Shown here in pieces: positions 37,291-50,063 of a stretch of 64,000 nucleotides of DNA (position 1 is the stretch's first letter; every line of letters starts with the position of its first letter). Below the pieces are notes generated by a model, which was not told the origin of the DNA, made no database searches, and was given only the letters and a program-made list of their open reading frames with translations. The position numbers were made by a program, and so were the translations under genes. This stretch comes from Liolophura sinensis (lineage: Eukaryota > Mollusca > Polyplacophora > Chitonida > Chitonidae): positions 70,220,984 through 70,284,983 of the forward strand of contig NC_088300.1 in the NCBI RefSeq assembly GCF_032854445.1, in the 5' to 3' direction.

Positions 37291-38460
37291 GTTTTTGAAC
37301 AATGTGGAATAATTGGGTACGAAAGAGTGTGAGTCGTCAATGAAATCCCTTAGACAAGGGAGTACACGTAAAGACTTGTAGCTAGAACGCATCAAGCCAA
37401 ACTATACAACATATTACACTGTGACCGTACCAACGAGCACTCTGCCAAACCCTTTAGTGTGAGAACGTCTTGCAAGGAGGTGTCAACTTTGTCCAATTCT
37501 GATCAGAACCGTAGTCATTTGGACAGATTCGAGGTCTATAAGTGCGATGCGGTATGTTCACTCTTGACGTCTTTATGTCTGTTTGAAGAATTATCCGAGT
37601 CTTACGTGGTAAACCGATAATGGTTCGATGGTTGACCGTTACTATATGACAAGCCATGGGCAAGCAGAGAGGAAGTGATCTGTACACAAGTCTAGCAGGT
37701 GCCGATGTAAAGTATACAGAAACACTTAAAGGTGAGGACATTTACGTGGGAAAAGCTTCCTTCTTAACTCTCGTCTCTTCCGACTGCTGTCGTCTGTACC
37801 CACTGTCGATGTTGGAAGCCCTCGGTCACCTCATGGTAGACACTCGGTTGCTGAAGCAAGGCGTTATGAGGAACAGAAAGACCCAATGTAACAGATGATC
37901 CCCTGAAGAACTATTTACCCAATCCAGCTGACAGAAGAGACGGGGCGTCTCCGTTATTTCCGTTTTCCCTCTGTCATCGGACAGGGTAGGTCGTCATCAG
38001 GTACCACCCTCTGGGAAACTGTCTGACGGCGCCGATGTGGCAATTTCCTGACCAGTCCACAGCCTCGAGGAAACTCTCTCCGATATAATATAGCACTGTA
38101 CCAAGTCATTGGCCAATGAACTGACTGACTGACCGATTGGCCTAGCTTCATTCCATGATTAAACATGACTTTATTTTGGAATTTTACCTTAAATCAATCA
38201 GTCTATTGCGTCATTGATTAGTTCGGCTATAATGGCTTTTTAAACTATTACGTTTCTCGAAAGAGATCGTTTAGTCAATGAATACCGAACTATTTCATGA
38301 GATAATCAACCGATAACATTGTAATAGGTCCCTGAATTTCTCCCAATAAACGTCTTGTACGACGACATGCATATGACTGAATAGAACTATGAATTTTTTT
38401 TATCTCGCGTAGATTTAAACATGTAGTCAGTATATTTTAATCTTTTCATGTCAAATATTT

Positions 38461-38693
38461 GGCTCAATTGGTTATCATGCTAGCACAGCGTAATGACACA
38501 GAAGCCTCTCACTAATGCGTTTGCTGTGAGTTCAAGTCTAGCTCATTCTGGCTTCCTCTCCGGCCGTACGTGGGGAAGTCTTGCAGCAACCTGCGGATGG
38601 TCATGGGTTTTCCCCGGGCTCTGCCCGGTTTCCTCCCTCCATAACGCTGGTCGCCGTCGTATAAGTGAAATATTCTTGAGTACTGCGTAAAAC
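38461..38693 (+). mobile_element. SINE family A, nearly full length
   Basis: Begins GGCTCAATTGGTTATCATGC (the first ~12 bases of the head are missing), has B box GTGAGTTCAAGTCTA, middle block TCCCCGGGCTCTGCCCGG, and 3' block ending GCGTAAAACGGCC. No AATA tail is left. Confidence 0.9.
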
Positions 38694-39891
38694 GGCCATG
38701 TGTGTGTCAGGAATAAACCATTGTCCTTTGGCAAGTAATTGACGAACATTCTGTCATCTGACATACAGATATTCATCCACAGAGACTGCTAACTTATAGA
38801 TCGTAGCTCCTCTAATTGTGGTCCTTCACTATCCACGCACAGTCGGTTTTGAACTCCTTACAAAAGTTCACAGAATACAATACAGCGAACCATCCAGGGA
38901 GTATCTCCAACTTTTGTGTGAAAACATCACCGGAATGAAGTTACTTACTTATTCCTTGTTAAAGTTTCCTTATTCTTCGCGAGACTCGAGAAGGTAATTA
39001 TTACTCAGGGCCGATATAACACATTACGGTTTGGTTATCGAGGTGTCTAATTTACTGATATAAGGGACACAACTGTGGGCGTACCTTTACTGTTGCGGCA
39101 TTTCACATTTCTCGCATTGTGAGCTTGGAACTCCATGCAAAAGTCAGGAAGATGATTTGTTCACTGGCTATCGATTTGGTCAGACAACGATAAAATTTAA
39201 TGATAGCGCTTTCGTGGAGCACTCGATGGACACGCACAATCCGAAATCTTTCTCTAATTGCTTCTCAAAAACGTCAAAATCCGACACAACTCTTGTGCAC
39301 ATGATCTTTCTAATGTAAAACACATTATGATAAATCTTGAAATTATACTCCCATACCAGGTTTTTAATGCAAATATTGGTCTAGTACAAAACTATTACAC
39401 CACAGCCATATCTCCTATGAAATGTATACCATATATATGCAACAGAGCAGGGTCAAAAGACGTCTATGTTTTCTTCAATAAGTTCAACTTGGTACAGCAT
39501 AAGAATTCCCTTGTAAAACAAGGACCGCCTGAGTACAAGGCTTAACTCGCAGGGCATAAACGTAATATACAACTGTTACAAATCACATGTTCTGCTCAAA
39601 ACGACGAAGATCTCCACTTTCCCCAGTCCAGTATCTACCTTATAATGTTATACTGTCGCGCTGAATGGCCGGCTTTATCGCATGCATGTCTCGTGAAGAT
39701 ATGGTGTTAGATAGTGTTACACTGCTGCTTAGACCTATGTACGGACCTTTGTATGTAGTAAGGAGGTCCTTGATCTATCGTGTTATACAGGTCAAGATAA
39801 CATGACAGTCCAGTGGTAATGGTATTAACACAATAACCATGATACTAGCTGTGGAAGGCGACAAGTGTGTTAAGACCGTGAAGTTGTAAAC

Positions 39892-42800
39892 ATGAGCAGC
39901 GTCCCTACAGTTTGCTTGTCGGGAGGACAACAGATGCCCATGATTGGCTTCGGGACCTGGTCAGTTTGGCAGGTAGGTGAAGATTTCCCACACATAGATG
40001 GAACAGAAAAGCGTAAAATTTCGAAAACAAAAATACCAGATTGTTCTCCACGTTCCATCATCAGGTTCCATGCCGCTTCAATAACCTTTCTCCGACACCC
40101 TTGTCACAAGCCAGCACGACGTTATGTGTACTTGAGTAACATAACATGCACGCAGCAGCAATCGGTGTAGGGAAGACGTTGCCATGGATACACCAGCCGT
40201 CAACCAAAACAGGCGTTTCGGGTTCAAAAATCGCAAGGCCAATTTCCTAAGCAAAATTCACTACAAATCACCATATAACTCCGTCCGATATGGGAGGGTC
40301 TGGCGGCAACGTACAGATGGCAGCAGTCGTATAAGTCAAATATTCTTGGGTACGGCGTGAAACACCAATCAAATAAAATAAGAACAAAGAATATATGAAG
40401 TAGGGAATAGAGCGGATTCATGCAAAGATTATCAACGAGCAGTTTTCAATAACTATGGAAAGACGCAAGGAAGGTTGTAGACAATTGGTTTTAATCAGTA
40501 TTCAAATCGAGCAGTAAATGATTACTTCTGGCCAAAGGGATGCACTCACACAGCTAATAGAATCTTTTTTCCAGATGTGAGTAGGTCTTTACGCCTCTAT
40601 GCACGAGGGTGTAGGTGAAGAAAGATTAAAGGTCAGTGTACATAAAACCATATCTAGGTCATGCCCTAACAAAACTGATCCAGTGACCTACAACTTTTAA
40701 AAGAGATAACATATTAGTCTGGCCTTCAGTTTGTCTTAGAAATAACACAAATTGTGCTACAGGTATCATGCACACAGGTATATCACAAGTGATAGACTGT
40801 CATGAACGCCCATGTCAAATGGACGACACATCTCCTCAAGGAAACAGATCCAGACTACAGACTAGAATGTATTTATTTGAATATAATATATGCGCATAGG
40901 CAATTACGTTAATGCCAATTTAATAGTCGATACTGTAACATTTGTTAAAATAGGGTACGGTATGTGATCTTGTTCCACCCTTGTCTATAAATTTTATTAC
41001 ACTCGAAAATTTATTAGAAACTGTATGAGGCTGCCAATATCCTTCCTGTTAATGTTCATTTTAAATCAAGAATTAAGTTCATACTCGTCGTTGCCTTGTT
41101 TATAAAGAAAGAAACGTTTTACATGCAATAAAGCTAAAAACCATGACCAAATTATGGTAGGCATACGCGTTTTCTTACCACTGACATTGCAGATAAAAAG
41201 TCTACTTTATACCCCTCGTCATGCACGTTATGATACTATAAATGGGTGCTATGAATATTTTTATTGGTATATTTGATGTGTGTTTAACGCTGTACTTTAT
41301 TATACGTCACACTAATGCGACAGTAGTTAGGTTTGCGGGTTAAAAAGCCCGGGGAAAATAATCGTATCTGCCCAGGTTCCTGACAACCCTACCTAACAAA
41401 CGACCTAATAGGAGGCTGTGGAAGCTGGATTTAAACCAGCTCCTTCTATATCAGTGGCCTTGAATCAAAATTTAAGGTGTTTAAACCGCTCGATGATCCA
41501 GGGCCCAATGCACATGTGTATTAGAGAGAGAGTGCTGACTTTTCTCGAAAGTCAAGAGTGTAAAACTGAGATGCATTATCAATGACTAAACACAATTTTG
41601 TTTTATCCGTTAGGACCCAGATGACGTAGTCAGCCAGTCAGTGAAAACTGCCCTGGAGATTGGTTACCGTCACATAGACTGTGCCTTTGTCTACAACAAT
41701 GAGGAGGCTGTCGGCCGTGCACTGAAAGAAAAACTCAACGATGGATCTCTAAAGAGAGAGGATTTATTTGTCACAACAAAGGCATAAGATTTAATACAAG
41801 CTTTTATATAATAGATTCTCTCTTCCAAAATGTTCAGCTGTTAAAGGTATAGGGTGCATTTATATGTAAGTGAAATGCAGCTGTAAGCTAGTATATCGAT
41901 GCAATATATGTCTTTGGTATGAAACAATCGTGGAAGTGATGAAAATATCGTGTCATGCCAGGTGATGATCTAGCAAAAGCGATAAAATCATGAAACGACA
42001 ACAATGTGGCAATGTTGTGCGTCATGTTAGGTTTCAATACAGCTTAAAGCTTAAGAACGAGTGACACTGTCATGGCATGAAGGCAACATGACCATGTCGT
42101 TTGTGATGATATTTGTCAAGGTAAAGAAAAGCTACATTAAGGGTTTCACCAACAACACCAGCATTTTTGTTTCCATAGGTTATAAATACGGATTTAGGGC
42201 AAATTTAATCATTATTTAATATCGTGTGAAATTTTCTGTATTTAAAAAAACTTTTCGTTGTGTAGTTATGGGACACCTACCACGGCACTGAACGGCCCAA
42301 AATTGGTCTACAGAAGTCTCTTGACTGGTTGGGACTGGATTATGTGGATCTCTATCTCATCCATTGGCCATTTGCATTCAAGGTAAAGGTAGAGCCATTT
42401 TAAAATGGTATAGCATCTTACGAAAGGAACGCTTCACTATAATGGAAGCTTTTCTGAAAAGGCGTGAATTTTATGTAACGAATGGCCAGCTTCTTTGATA
42501 TTGAAGCAATGACAAGTTTCTTTGGTAGAGAACCATTAACAAGTTTACCAATGAACCAACAGAACCAGCGGGAAGTTTATCTGGCAGAGAAACAAGTGAC
42601 AAGCTTCTCTGGTATAGAACCAATGACAATCACTTACCTGGTATCTAACAAGTTTCTTAGATACAGAACCTATGACAAGCTTCCCTGGAACCAAGGACAA
42701 GCTTCTTTGGTATAGAATCAATGACGTCTCTGTGGTATGGAACTAAAGGCATGATTTACTGGTATGAAAGCAAACAAGCTTCTCTGGTAGAAGACCAATG

Positions 42801-45800
42801 TGATAGTTTCTCTGGTATGAAACCGATAGTAAGCTTTGCTGGTATAAAACCAAAAGGAAGCTTATCTGGTATAGCGCCTATTACAGGCACTGATATTGTG
42901 TATTTATTGAGAATAGAATGGAATGGATGAAAAACTGTATCCGCAATAGCTCTATGCAGAGTGAGTTTATTTATTTATTTTATTGTTGTTAATGCCACGC
43001 ACAAGAATTATCTACGTTGGCGGTCAGTTGAATGAGTAGATGAATTCGGATCTACTGGATTTTAAAATTTAGTGCCCGGAGTGAACCACAACCGTTATTT
43101 GGCAAGAGATCCTTTTTTTTCAACGTTAGATTGACCAAACGGCCATACGAGTGTCGTCGGAATACACACACTCCCTGACCAAGGCGGGGATTGAAACTAC
43201 GCTCAGTGAATCTAAGCGGTTGAAAACCAACTGCTTGTCATCTCTGCTGTACGATGGTTTTCCATTTCTGTTAATTAAACAGGCAGGAGACATCAATTTC
43301 CCGAAAGATGAAAACGGTGATATTATTCTTGATACAACCACGAGACTGGAAGACACGTGGAAGGTAGGATATTTTGCACCAATGTCTGGTTAAGTGCATC
43401 TGATATCTTTGGACCAAGTTATATCCCATTGAGGAGGTTAGTTAGTTTGTCAAATGGTTGCTTGCTTTCTTGGGGAAAGAAATGAACAGTAATCAGATAT
43501 ATAACATAAGATAATTTATTTACACGTCGCTTTCCAAAACATTACAGATTAATCCACAAAAGGGGATATTGATTTATAAAGATTGGTAGCTTCCAAGATT
43601 GTTGGTTAAGAATGTCATGGAATGATCGTAGGATGAATATTTGTAACTTGTGTGTTAGTGTGCTCTCCGAATAAAACCCAACGGTTTCACGGTTTCATTT
43701 GGACCTACATGTATGTACTATTACATGGACAGATTTTCTCCATGGTAACTCCAAATAAACCTGACTACATGATAATCACTGCGTAAAACGGTTAAATTAA
43801 GTAATTAACGTTGCTTTCAGAATAAATATTGAAATAGTGTGGACTCTTCCTGTCAGTAAGATTGGGCTTCCACATAAGCTTCGTAATCATGTTGGACATC
43901 GCTAGCTTGATTACATGAATGTGTGAAATATGGCTGTGCTTTTCTTTTGTTTTTTGTTTTGTTTTGTTGTTTTGCCTTTATGTTTCTTTTTTCTTTTTTT
44001 ATTCTGTTTGAATTAACTTACACCTTCATAAGCGATACCCTTTCAGGAGTTTACTTCTGAACATTTTCCTACAGGGAATGGAAGCATGTTACGATGCCGG
44101 CTTGGCGAAAAACCTTGGGATTTCCAATTTTAACAGGCAGCAGACAGAGAAGATGTTGGGGATTGCCCGAATAAAACCGTGCAGTATGCAGGTCATTGTA
44201 TGGTCCATCCTTAATTCATACAAATTATGTTTTGTCCTGCTCAAATACCCTTGGAGGATTATCACCACTATTTGTCTGTAAAATTGCCGGAGTGGCGTTA
44301 AGCCTTAACCGTCCATTGATTTTTCCAAGTTTATTTCGCAATTTCAAAGCATTTATGCCCATTAGGTACAACCCTTGAAATGCCGGGAGGTATACAGAAA
44401 CGTTAAAAATATGACTCTTACGATTGGTTCATCAAGTCATATAGCTATACTGTTTGGGGCTATATGCTGATGGCATCATTGCTATACAATGAGAACATTT
44501 TAAGGTCGTTTAAATATTTTATGTCTGAAATATTCTGCTAGGATCATTAGTGTTCGCTCAGTTTTAAATGTCAAAAAGTTGAGACACAAGTGAAGTGTCG
44601 TTGACATTTCCTAAACAGTCTATTGCATTATAAAATGGTCTGAGCAGAATGATTGTAACTATAATTTCTGTTCCACAGATAGTCTCAAGGGAGTCTTAAG
44701 TTGTATCACTGAATTTCCCTGTTAAACTGTGATTCGAAAAAAATCCATACATTTTCAAGTTTGCAACTGGTTGTTCTCACTTTCAATCTTAATTAATTTA
44801 AACTGTGCTTCATGGGCATGGAAATATGGATCCTAATTTCTTTTAAAAGCGTTTAAAATTTCCAGCTGCTCTATCTCCTGTGGCTCTATTTCTATAGGCT
44901 GAACTCAATGTGTACCATTCAAACCCAGCCTTGGTGGAGCATTGTCAAGCTAACGGCCTTCATGTCACGGCATTCGCGCCTCTCGGAGCTGCCAACAGGC
45001 CATGGTGAGAATTTGCTACAAAGGGGGAATCCGGGTTGAAGCTGTCATGGCATAAGTCTTCATTTACGAATGTCTTTTTTGACGCCTAGATTCCCTGTGT
45101 TTCTGAACCTTGCCTGTTGTGCTAAAAATAAATTAAGTTATCCCAAAATTATCAGAAAAATCAAATTGTAGTCCATTATATCAAAGTAAGTCAGTGTCTA
45201 ACACGGAAGCCTCACTTCGTCTTATACTGTTTAAGAAACATCACTGGGCCCTTGCTGGCTTAAACAGTTAAAGCTCGGGCTCCGGGAACAAATGTCGTGG
45301 GCCAGTGAAACCGTTTGTTCGAATCTAACTCTCGCTGATTTGCCCGCAATCATATGTCAGGATACCTCCCGACTGGCTGTGGCTACGCCCGTTATCTCCA
45401 TCCATAACCCTGACAGTAGTCATATAAAGTGAAAACTCGAAATTAAAAAAACAGAAGCTAATTAAGTTTATTAAATGCCCTGGATTCGATCTGGTGATCT
45501 TTACTGTATGTATATGGCTTTTATCATGTGATATCTCGACGATATGTCTTTGTAGGAAAGCTGAGACGGATCCCTGTCTCTTTGACGACCCCGTTATCAA
45601 GAAGATTGCTGCTGAAAAAAAACAAGACAACGGCACAGGTATCATTGGTAGTACATATAACAACAGTGTGGTAACAAATTTGTTATTTTCATGTGAAGCA
45701 AAATTTTCTTGTATTTTTTCTAATGTTCATTTTCCTGTAGCTCCCTTCTGACAGTAAATTTCCAGCGAATTACCTAGTTAAATAGGGAAGATATTGCAAA

Positions 45801-47400
45801 AGCACGAAATCGTTCTTATGCTTATTGCCAAAAAGCTGTACAGGTGAAAATACATATATAATATACATAGTTTGGTAGATTGTTTGGTATCTTGCGTGGT
45901 GGTTACTTCTTAATTGACCTGTTTCGGGTTTCCTTCACCAATCATGCACACGATTAAGCGTTTTTTCAGCATAACTTACGTATAAATCACCTATCATTTC
46001 CATTAAAAAATTGTTCTAACGAGGGAAAACTGATCCATTATCTTAACCCCACAGAAAAAGAAGGTTTAACTATATAGCTTAAGTTGTATATTTGGTTACA
46101 GCCGTACTGCTGTGTTCATTCTTGCCTCATCTTGTGTTCGTTATTCGTTGTGATGTACAGGTGTGCCTCCGATATCTCATACAACTGGGCATTACAGTTA
46201 TCCCTAAGAGTTCAAAACCGCAAAGAATAAAAGAAAATTTTGAGGTAAGAAAATGAGAGCTGTAGCTGTAAGGTAAAGGGATGTATTTTTAGAATCTATT
46301 AATAACGATAATGATATACAATGTGTATACATGAGTCACCTTGCGTTCTGTTTTATGCCTGCTCTGTATATAGTTTCTTGTGAAAAGTAAAGTTATCTTT
46401 CCCAGAAAAAATATCTCGATCTGTTACAATTACTATTTAATTCTACGAGAGATGACAGAGAATGTATCTACGTTTTGCAAGTATTCTATGAAACTGACGG
46501 TTGTAATTCAGTATGGTCATGCATGCGGTGGATCGTGGTATCCCGAGATATCCAATGTGCATGTTTATATGTTAAGGATATGATTGATACGTGTACTTAA
46601 ATGAAGTTGCGCTGCAGGTAATTACCAAGGCTATATATTTGCTATTCCCAATGCCTCGCACAACAAAGCGCTGATATATGACAACTAATACGTGTTTGGT
46701 ATGTCACAAGGATATTGGAGGATACGCTGGATTCAGTTTTTTATGTGGAAACATTTTATTGTAGATATTTGACTTCAGTTTGACTGAGGAAGAAATGACG
46801 CAGCTAAAATCTCTGAACAGAAACCTACGTGTCTATAATGAAGGAATGTAAGCATTAAATTTCATCGAGATTTTTTCTTTTGTTTTTTTTTTTGGGGGGG
46901 GGGGGGCGTGTTTAACGTCCTACTCTATAATTTTTCACTTGTATCATGGCGTTGAGGTTTGTAGCTGGAGGAAAACGCTAAAGCACTGCCCTTTGCCAGG
47001 TACCTGACAATCCTCCAGACCTAAAGCTACAGCTGAACTATAGCGAAAGCTGGATTCGAGCCAGCTACCTCAGTGATTGGGAGTCGTAATGCTGCGACGA
47101 GACATTCTCTTTAGTTGATTGACCTATGACATCGATATATTTGACGACTGTTCTTTACATTATTGAATTAGATGATATACTTACATGTTTCGGACACAGA
47201 GTACAGTTCATGCCTGAAGGGAAAAACGATGATATTTTTTTAATGTACCGGTAACAAAATTTGCAAAATAGTTATGTTCACTGTTATTTTCCTGTTGATT
47301 TATAACCCTGTAATTGGTTCCTGTGTATTCACATGTTGCATATTTAACATTTTCCAGAGCCAAAGCTCATCCGGAATGGCCGTTCCACGTGCAGTACTGA
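39892..47400 (+). CDS. aldo-keto reductase (AKR1-like), upstream tandem copy, 10 exons, with GC donor and frameshift
   Basis: Predicted NADPH-dependent reductase of aldehydes or ketones, a cytosolic TIM barrel. Exons: 39892-39972, 41614-41781, 42266-42382, 43283-43363, 44075-44191, 44898-45004, 45556-45638, 46161-46244, 46765-46847, 47358-47400 (TGA). About 320 residues if the frameshift is ignored, normal for AKR1. Visible motifs: N-terminal [20 protein letters not shown] with Asp49 and Tyr54; Lys83 at the end of exon 2; His116 in YLIHWP, completing the D/Y/K/H tetrad; [27 protein letters not shown] for NADPH binding. Two oddities: intron 2 starts GC rather than GT, and exon 7 has an extra A (45615-45622) that shifts the frame before KNKTTAQ. 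All other introns are GT-AG, though intron 5 has a weak donor (GTCATT). It is therefore either a recent pseudogene or intact with an assembly error. It lies 3.8 kb upstream of its paralogue, same strand. AATAAA follows at 47691. Substrate cannot be read from sequence. Confidence 0.85.
40283..40382 (+). mobile_element. SINE family A 3' fragment in AKR copy 1 intron 1
   Basis: Shows GTCGTATAAGTCAAATATTC, GGTACGGCGTGAAACACC and an AATCAAATAAAA tail, preceded by a degraded middle. Confidence 0.8.
41262..41480 (-). mobile_element. SINE-like family C, old copy, AKR copy 1 intron 1
   Basis: The minus strand has GAGCTGGTTTAAATCCAGC (degraded B box), AGGGTTGTCAGGAACCTGG and GTACAGCGTTAAACACAC. The same order of blocks occurs at 46895-47115. 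Confidence 0.6.
41782..41783 (+). other. non-canonical GC 5' splice site of AKR copy 1 intron 2
   Basis: Exon 2 ends ...GTC ACA ACA AAG and is followed directly by GCATAA, which in frame reads Ala-stop. In the paralogue the equivalent intron falls after the same Lys codon and starts GTGAGG. The next exon (42266, LWDTYH) has a normal TAG acceptor. So intron 2 is either a GC-AG intron or a mutated GT donor. Positions +3 to +6 (ATAA) fit the GC-donor consensus (AAGT) poorly. Confidence 0.75.
42480..42900. repeat. degenerate ~27-30-bp minisatellite in AKR copy 1 intron 3
   Basis: GACAAGCTTCTCTGGTATAG and AACCAATGAC-like blocks recur about fourteen times with varying spacing. Short ORFs here give FSGIEPMT-like repeats and are treated as intronic noise. 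Confidence 0.75.
42966..43027 (-). mobile_element. decayed SINE family A 3' end in AKR copy 1 intron 3
   Basis: TTTATTTATTTATTTTATTG followed by GCCACGCACAAGAATTATC and TTGGCGGTCAG matches the minus-strand tail of the family in degraded form. Confidence 0.5.
45245..45450 (+). mobile_element. SINE-like family D copy, AKR copy 1 intron 6
   Basis: TGCTGGCTTAAACAGTTAAA then GTTTGTTCGAATCTAACTC (B box), CTGACAGTAGTCATATAAAG and GTGAAAACTCGAAATT. It shares its order of blocks with 50064-50280. Confidence 0.6.
45615..45622 (+). other. A8 run causing a +1 frameshift in AKR copy 1 exon 7
   Basis: Exon 7 (45556-45638) is 83 nt. Seven A's would give 82 nt and keep both flanking exons in frame. Before the run the frame reads WKAETDP...KKIAAE, and after it the family motif KNKTTAQ appears only one frame over. 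The paralogue reads KKKNKTAAQ without a shift. Homopolymer length is a common assembly error but also a common true indel site. Confidence 0.85.
46895..47115 (-). mobile_element. SINE-like family C copy, AKR copy 1 intron 9
   Basis: The minus strand has TAGCTGGCTCGAATCCAGC (B box), GGATTGTCAGGTACCTGGC, ATACAAGTGAAAAATTATAG and AGGACGTTAAACACG. A T11-G13 run borders the 3' end at 46882-46906. Confidence 0.65.
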
Positions 47401-47690
47401 TCCCTTCCTATTCCGATTAGTTAACTGTGTGACCTTGAAGAAGCACATTGAGTTTATACCTGTATCTCAAACAGGAATCTTCTAATCCATGTCACAGACC
47501 TTACAAAGGAATTGTTATTTTTTTTCTCCACAACCTGACATTTGCTTATCTCAATACTTGAAAATTGGTTCTTGCAGCTTTGCATGACTCATGATTTATA
47601 TTAGCTATTTTACAACGCACTGTCTCAGTATTCACCACAGGTCAACAGCTCAGTGTATTAGGGGAAAAAACACTTATTCTGTTACTATTA

Positions 47691-47696
47691 AATAAA
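47691..47696 (+). terminator. candidate polyadenylation signal, AKR copy 1
   Basis: AATAAA lies 291 bases after the stop codon of the upstream AKR gene. It is a clear canonical hexamer, but position is the only support. Confidence 0.45.
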
Positions 47697-48144
47697 CTTC
47701 ACTGAATCGTCTTGGTTGAATTGTGTTGTTATTGTCGGCGTCCATGTGCTTTTCTTATCAAGTGCACCTGTAGAGAAGAACACCTTGATTGTCTTCCGCG
47801 GCTCTGCTGCATTCACGTGAAAGTTCAACCCTGAGGCACCTAGTCGAAATATTGCTTTCTTTCAGGTCAACTGCTGAAATTTTCTTTGTTGAAAAGTATT
47901 TCTTGAGTACCAACAGACCTACAGCTGGTCTTAGGATTGCAAGGTTAAAAGGGTGAAAACCCATTCTAGAGGTGGGTGTTAAGTTGATATCTTAGGGTTG
48001 TTTGGTAAAAAAGCACTGTTGAGTAAAACCAAGCCAGATATAGGTGTTTGGTTGAAATCTTATAAGATAATTAGGTTAAACAAATATCTGAAGAGGAAAA
48101 ACACAACAATTACGGGTGTTTGGTTGAATTGTTTCACGACATGC

Positions 48145-48200
48145 AGGTATTCCGTGAGAGGAAACCGAGCAGAGTCCAGGAAAATAACCGTCCGAAGGTT
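48145..48200 (-). mobile_element. decayed SINE family A middle fragment
   Basis: GAGAGGAAACCGAGCAGAG and ATAACCGTCCGAAGG match the minus-strand middle of the family (GAGGAAACCGGGCAGAGCC, ACGACCATCCGCAGG). Confidence 0.45.
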
Positions 48201-48352
48201 AAAAGCATTTTTAAGAGAGCAAACCCATGCAAGGGATTGTGTATGGTTAAAATCCATATACCTTGCGTACTAACTGCACTTCCAATATTGTATCAGCATT
48301 TGTGTACCAGGTCCAGTGCCCAGCGTATGGTCGTTTATTTTAAATATAAGCG

Positions 48353-48460
48353 TCAAGTCCGACATTCCTATACCATTCGTAGTGCGTAAAGGGCGTTCCA
48401 AGTCTATAATCGCATGATCCATTTACACAACAACGTTTAACACTAACTCCCGAAGACAAA
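48353..48460 (+). repeat. dispersed repeat shared with 5790-5871
   Basis: Same blocks as at 5.8 kb, with about 25 extra bases between GGGCGTTCCAAG and CAACGTTTAACACTAACTCC. Confidence 0.75.
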
Positions 48461-49458
48461 GGTATGTAATAAATTATACAAATAAGAAATAAAGCCGGTA
48501 ACACACAAGAGAGAAGCGGTCATCAGTTTTCAATGATGCCGGGCAGACAATGAATACTCCAGGCATGAATTCCATATCAAAGTTCAAATTCGTAGTCCGT
48601 GAATGAGTTCCATGTCAAATAACAGCTAAACAAGTATCTCAGTCGCGCTTTCATTGCAACTGTTCATAAAGGCATCATGCCGATGTAATTAGCATGGCTA
48701 CCTTTACGGCCCCTAGCCCCAGGTTAAGCGGTATTAGATACAGTTTGAAAATGACGAGCGTTACAGACCCTAACCGATCAGATTATGATTCAAAAGTAAC
48801 GGACGATTACGTCTTTCCCGTTAATATGTAAAGATCTAAAGGCATTTCATGATAAATGCATCAAATCCCAGGATAAGTTGTACGATTGATTGTTTAAAAA
48901 GCATTGATTCTTATCAATTATTGTTATGTAACGTGGCTTTATGTAGTATATGAATTGTCTCAGGAAAAACATAATTCTTGCACAAGTAATAACACAATAA
49001 TAGAAAGTGTAATTCTTGTCATTTCCTTTGAGGTTTCCTCTGTTCGTGAAATTGACCCATCTGAATAATATTCTAGCAGAAACAGGTTTATTTTGCTACA
49101 ACATTTTATCAAAACAACGTTTGTGTGTCAAGGGTTTTTTTTTATTCTTCTTTTCCGTACGGTATACATATGCCTTACAAAGAAAAGTCAAATATTCTTG
49201 AGATGTTAAACATCCAGCAAACCATTAATCGTTGAGCGCCCGCACATGAAGATGAATTACTTAGCCAGCAAAGGTCTTTGTTAACTTGTGTCATGGAATT
49301 GTGCAATGAGCTAAGTTATGCTGAGGGTATATACGTTGTCATGACAATGCATTTGTGTGAAACAGTGACATATTACAGATAAGAACAAAAAAGTAGGCCT
49401 GTTTTAGGCGGGCAATGTTTCTCAATATAGCCGCAACATTACAATCACTTTGATTTGA

Positions 49459-49600
49459 ATGATTTATTGATTGGATTGACGTTTTATGACGCACCCATCT
49501 GTACAATGGCGGCCAGCATCATGGTGGGAGGAAACCGGGCAATCCGCTCCGGAGTCGTTGTGCTGCGCTAGCATGCTAACCACTTCGACTACGAAGCCCC
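49459..49600 (-). mobile_element. SINE family A with internal deletion
   Basis: Minus strand: head GGGGGCTTCGTAGTCGAAG with GTTAGCATGCTAGCGCAG, then a deletion through the B box, then CCGGTTTCCTCCCACCATG and GCTGGCCGCCATTGTAC to the tail. Confidence 0.82.
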
Positions 49601-50063
49601 CTGATCTGTTTGACGACAAGTTCAATATATTTGTGATCAATAGTTGTGCAGACTGATGATAGAAGGAACTATCGGTCTATATGCATACATGTGCTGTGTT
49701 TCGTGTCTATCTTGATCAGATTTCGTGGTAGAAACTTTCAAGCCATAAACATGCACATGTAGATTTTGTTTCCATTCGAAAGCTACGGATTCAAAAACCC
49801 AACAGTTGTGTTTTACCATCCGGTTTAAAGAAGGAAAGGAAAAAAAATAATAAGGACGCTAAATAAATAATGACGCTTACAAAAATAGTACACCCATATG
49901 TCCTTGAGATACTATCCGTTTTACAGCTTAATCGTCCAAGTCAAAGCCAATTTGCCTAATTAGTTGTTTGAATTTCCTGACATTAACCTCAAGGGAACTA
50001 CTTATTTGTAGGAATCTACTAAAATCACTAATCAATAAAAATCACTTTGTTCACTATGATGAC

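Larger units (their letters stand above)
47701..49458. other. spacer between the AKR genes
   Basis: Between the paralogues lie a SINE fragment (48145-48200), the repeat shared with 5.8 kb and AT-rich unique DNA. No AKR exon remnant was seen here. Confidence 0.5.

Noticed and set aside
42482-42930. Two plus-strand ORFs with FSGIEPMT-like repeats
   Set aside because: They lie in AKR copy 1 intron 3 and come from a degenerate short tandem repeat.
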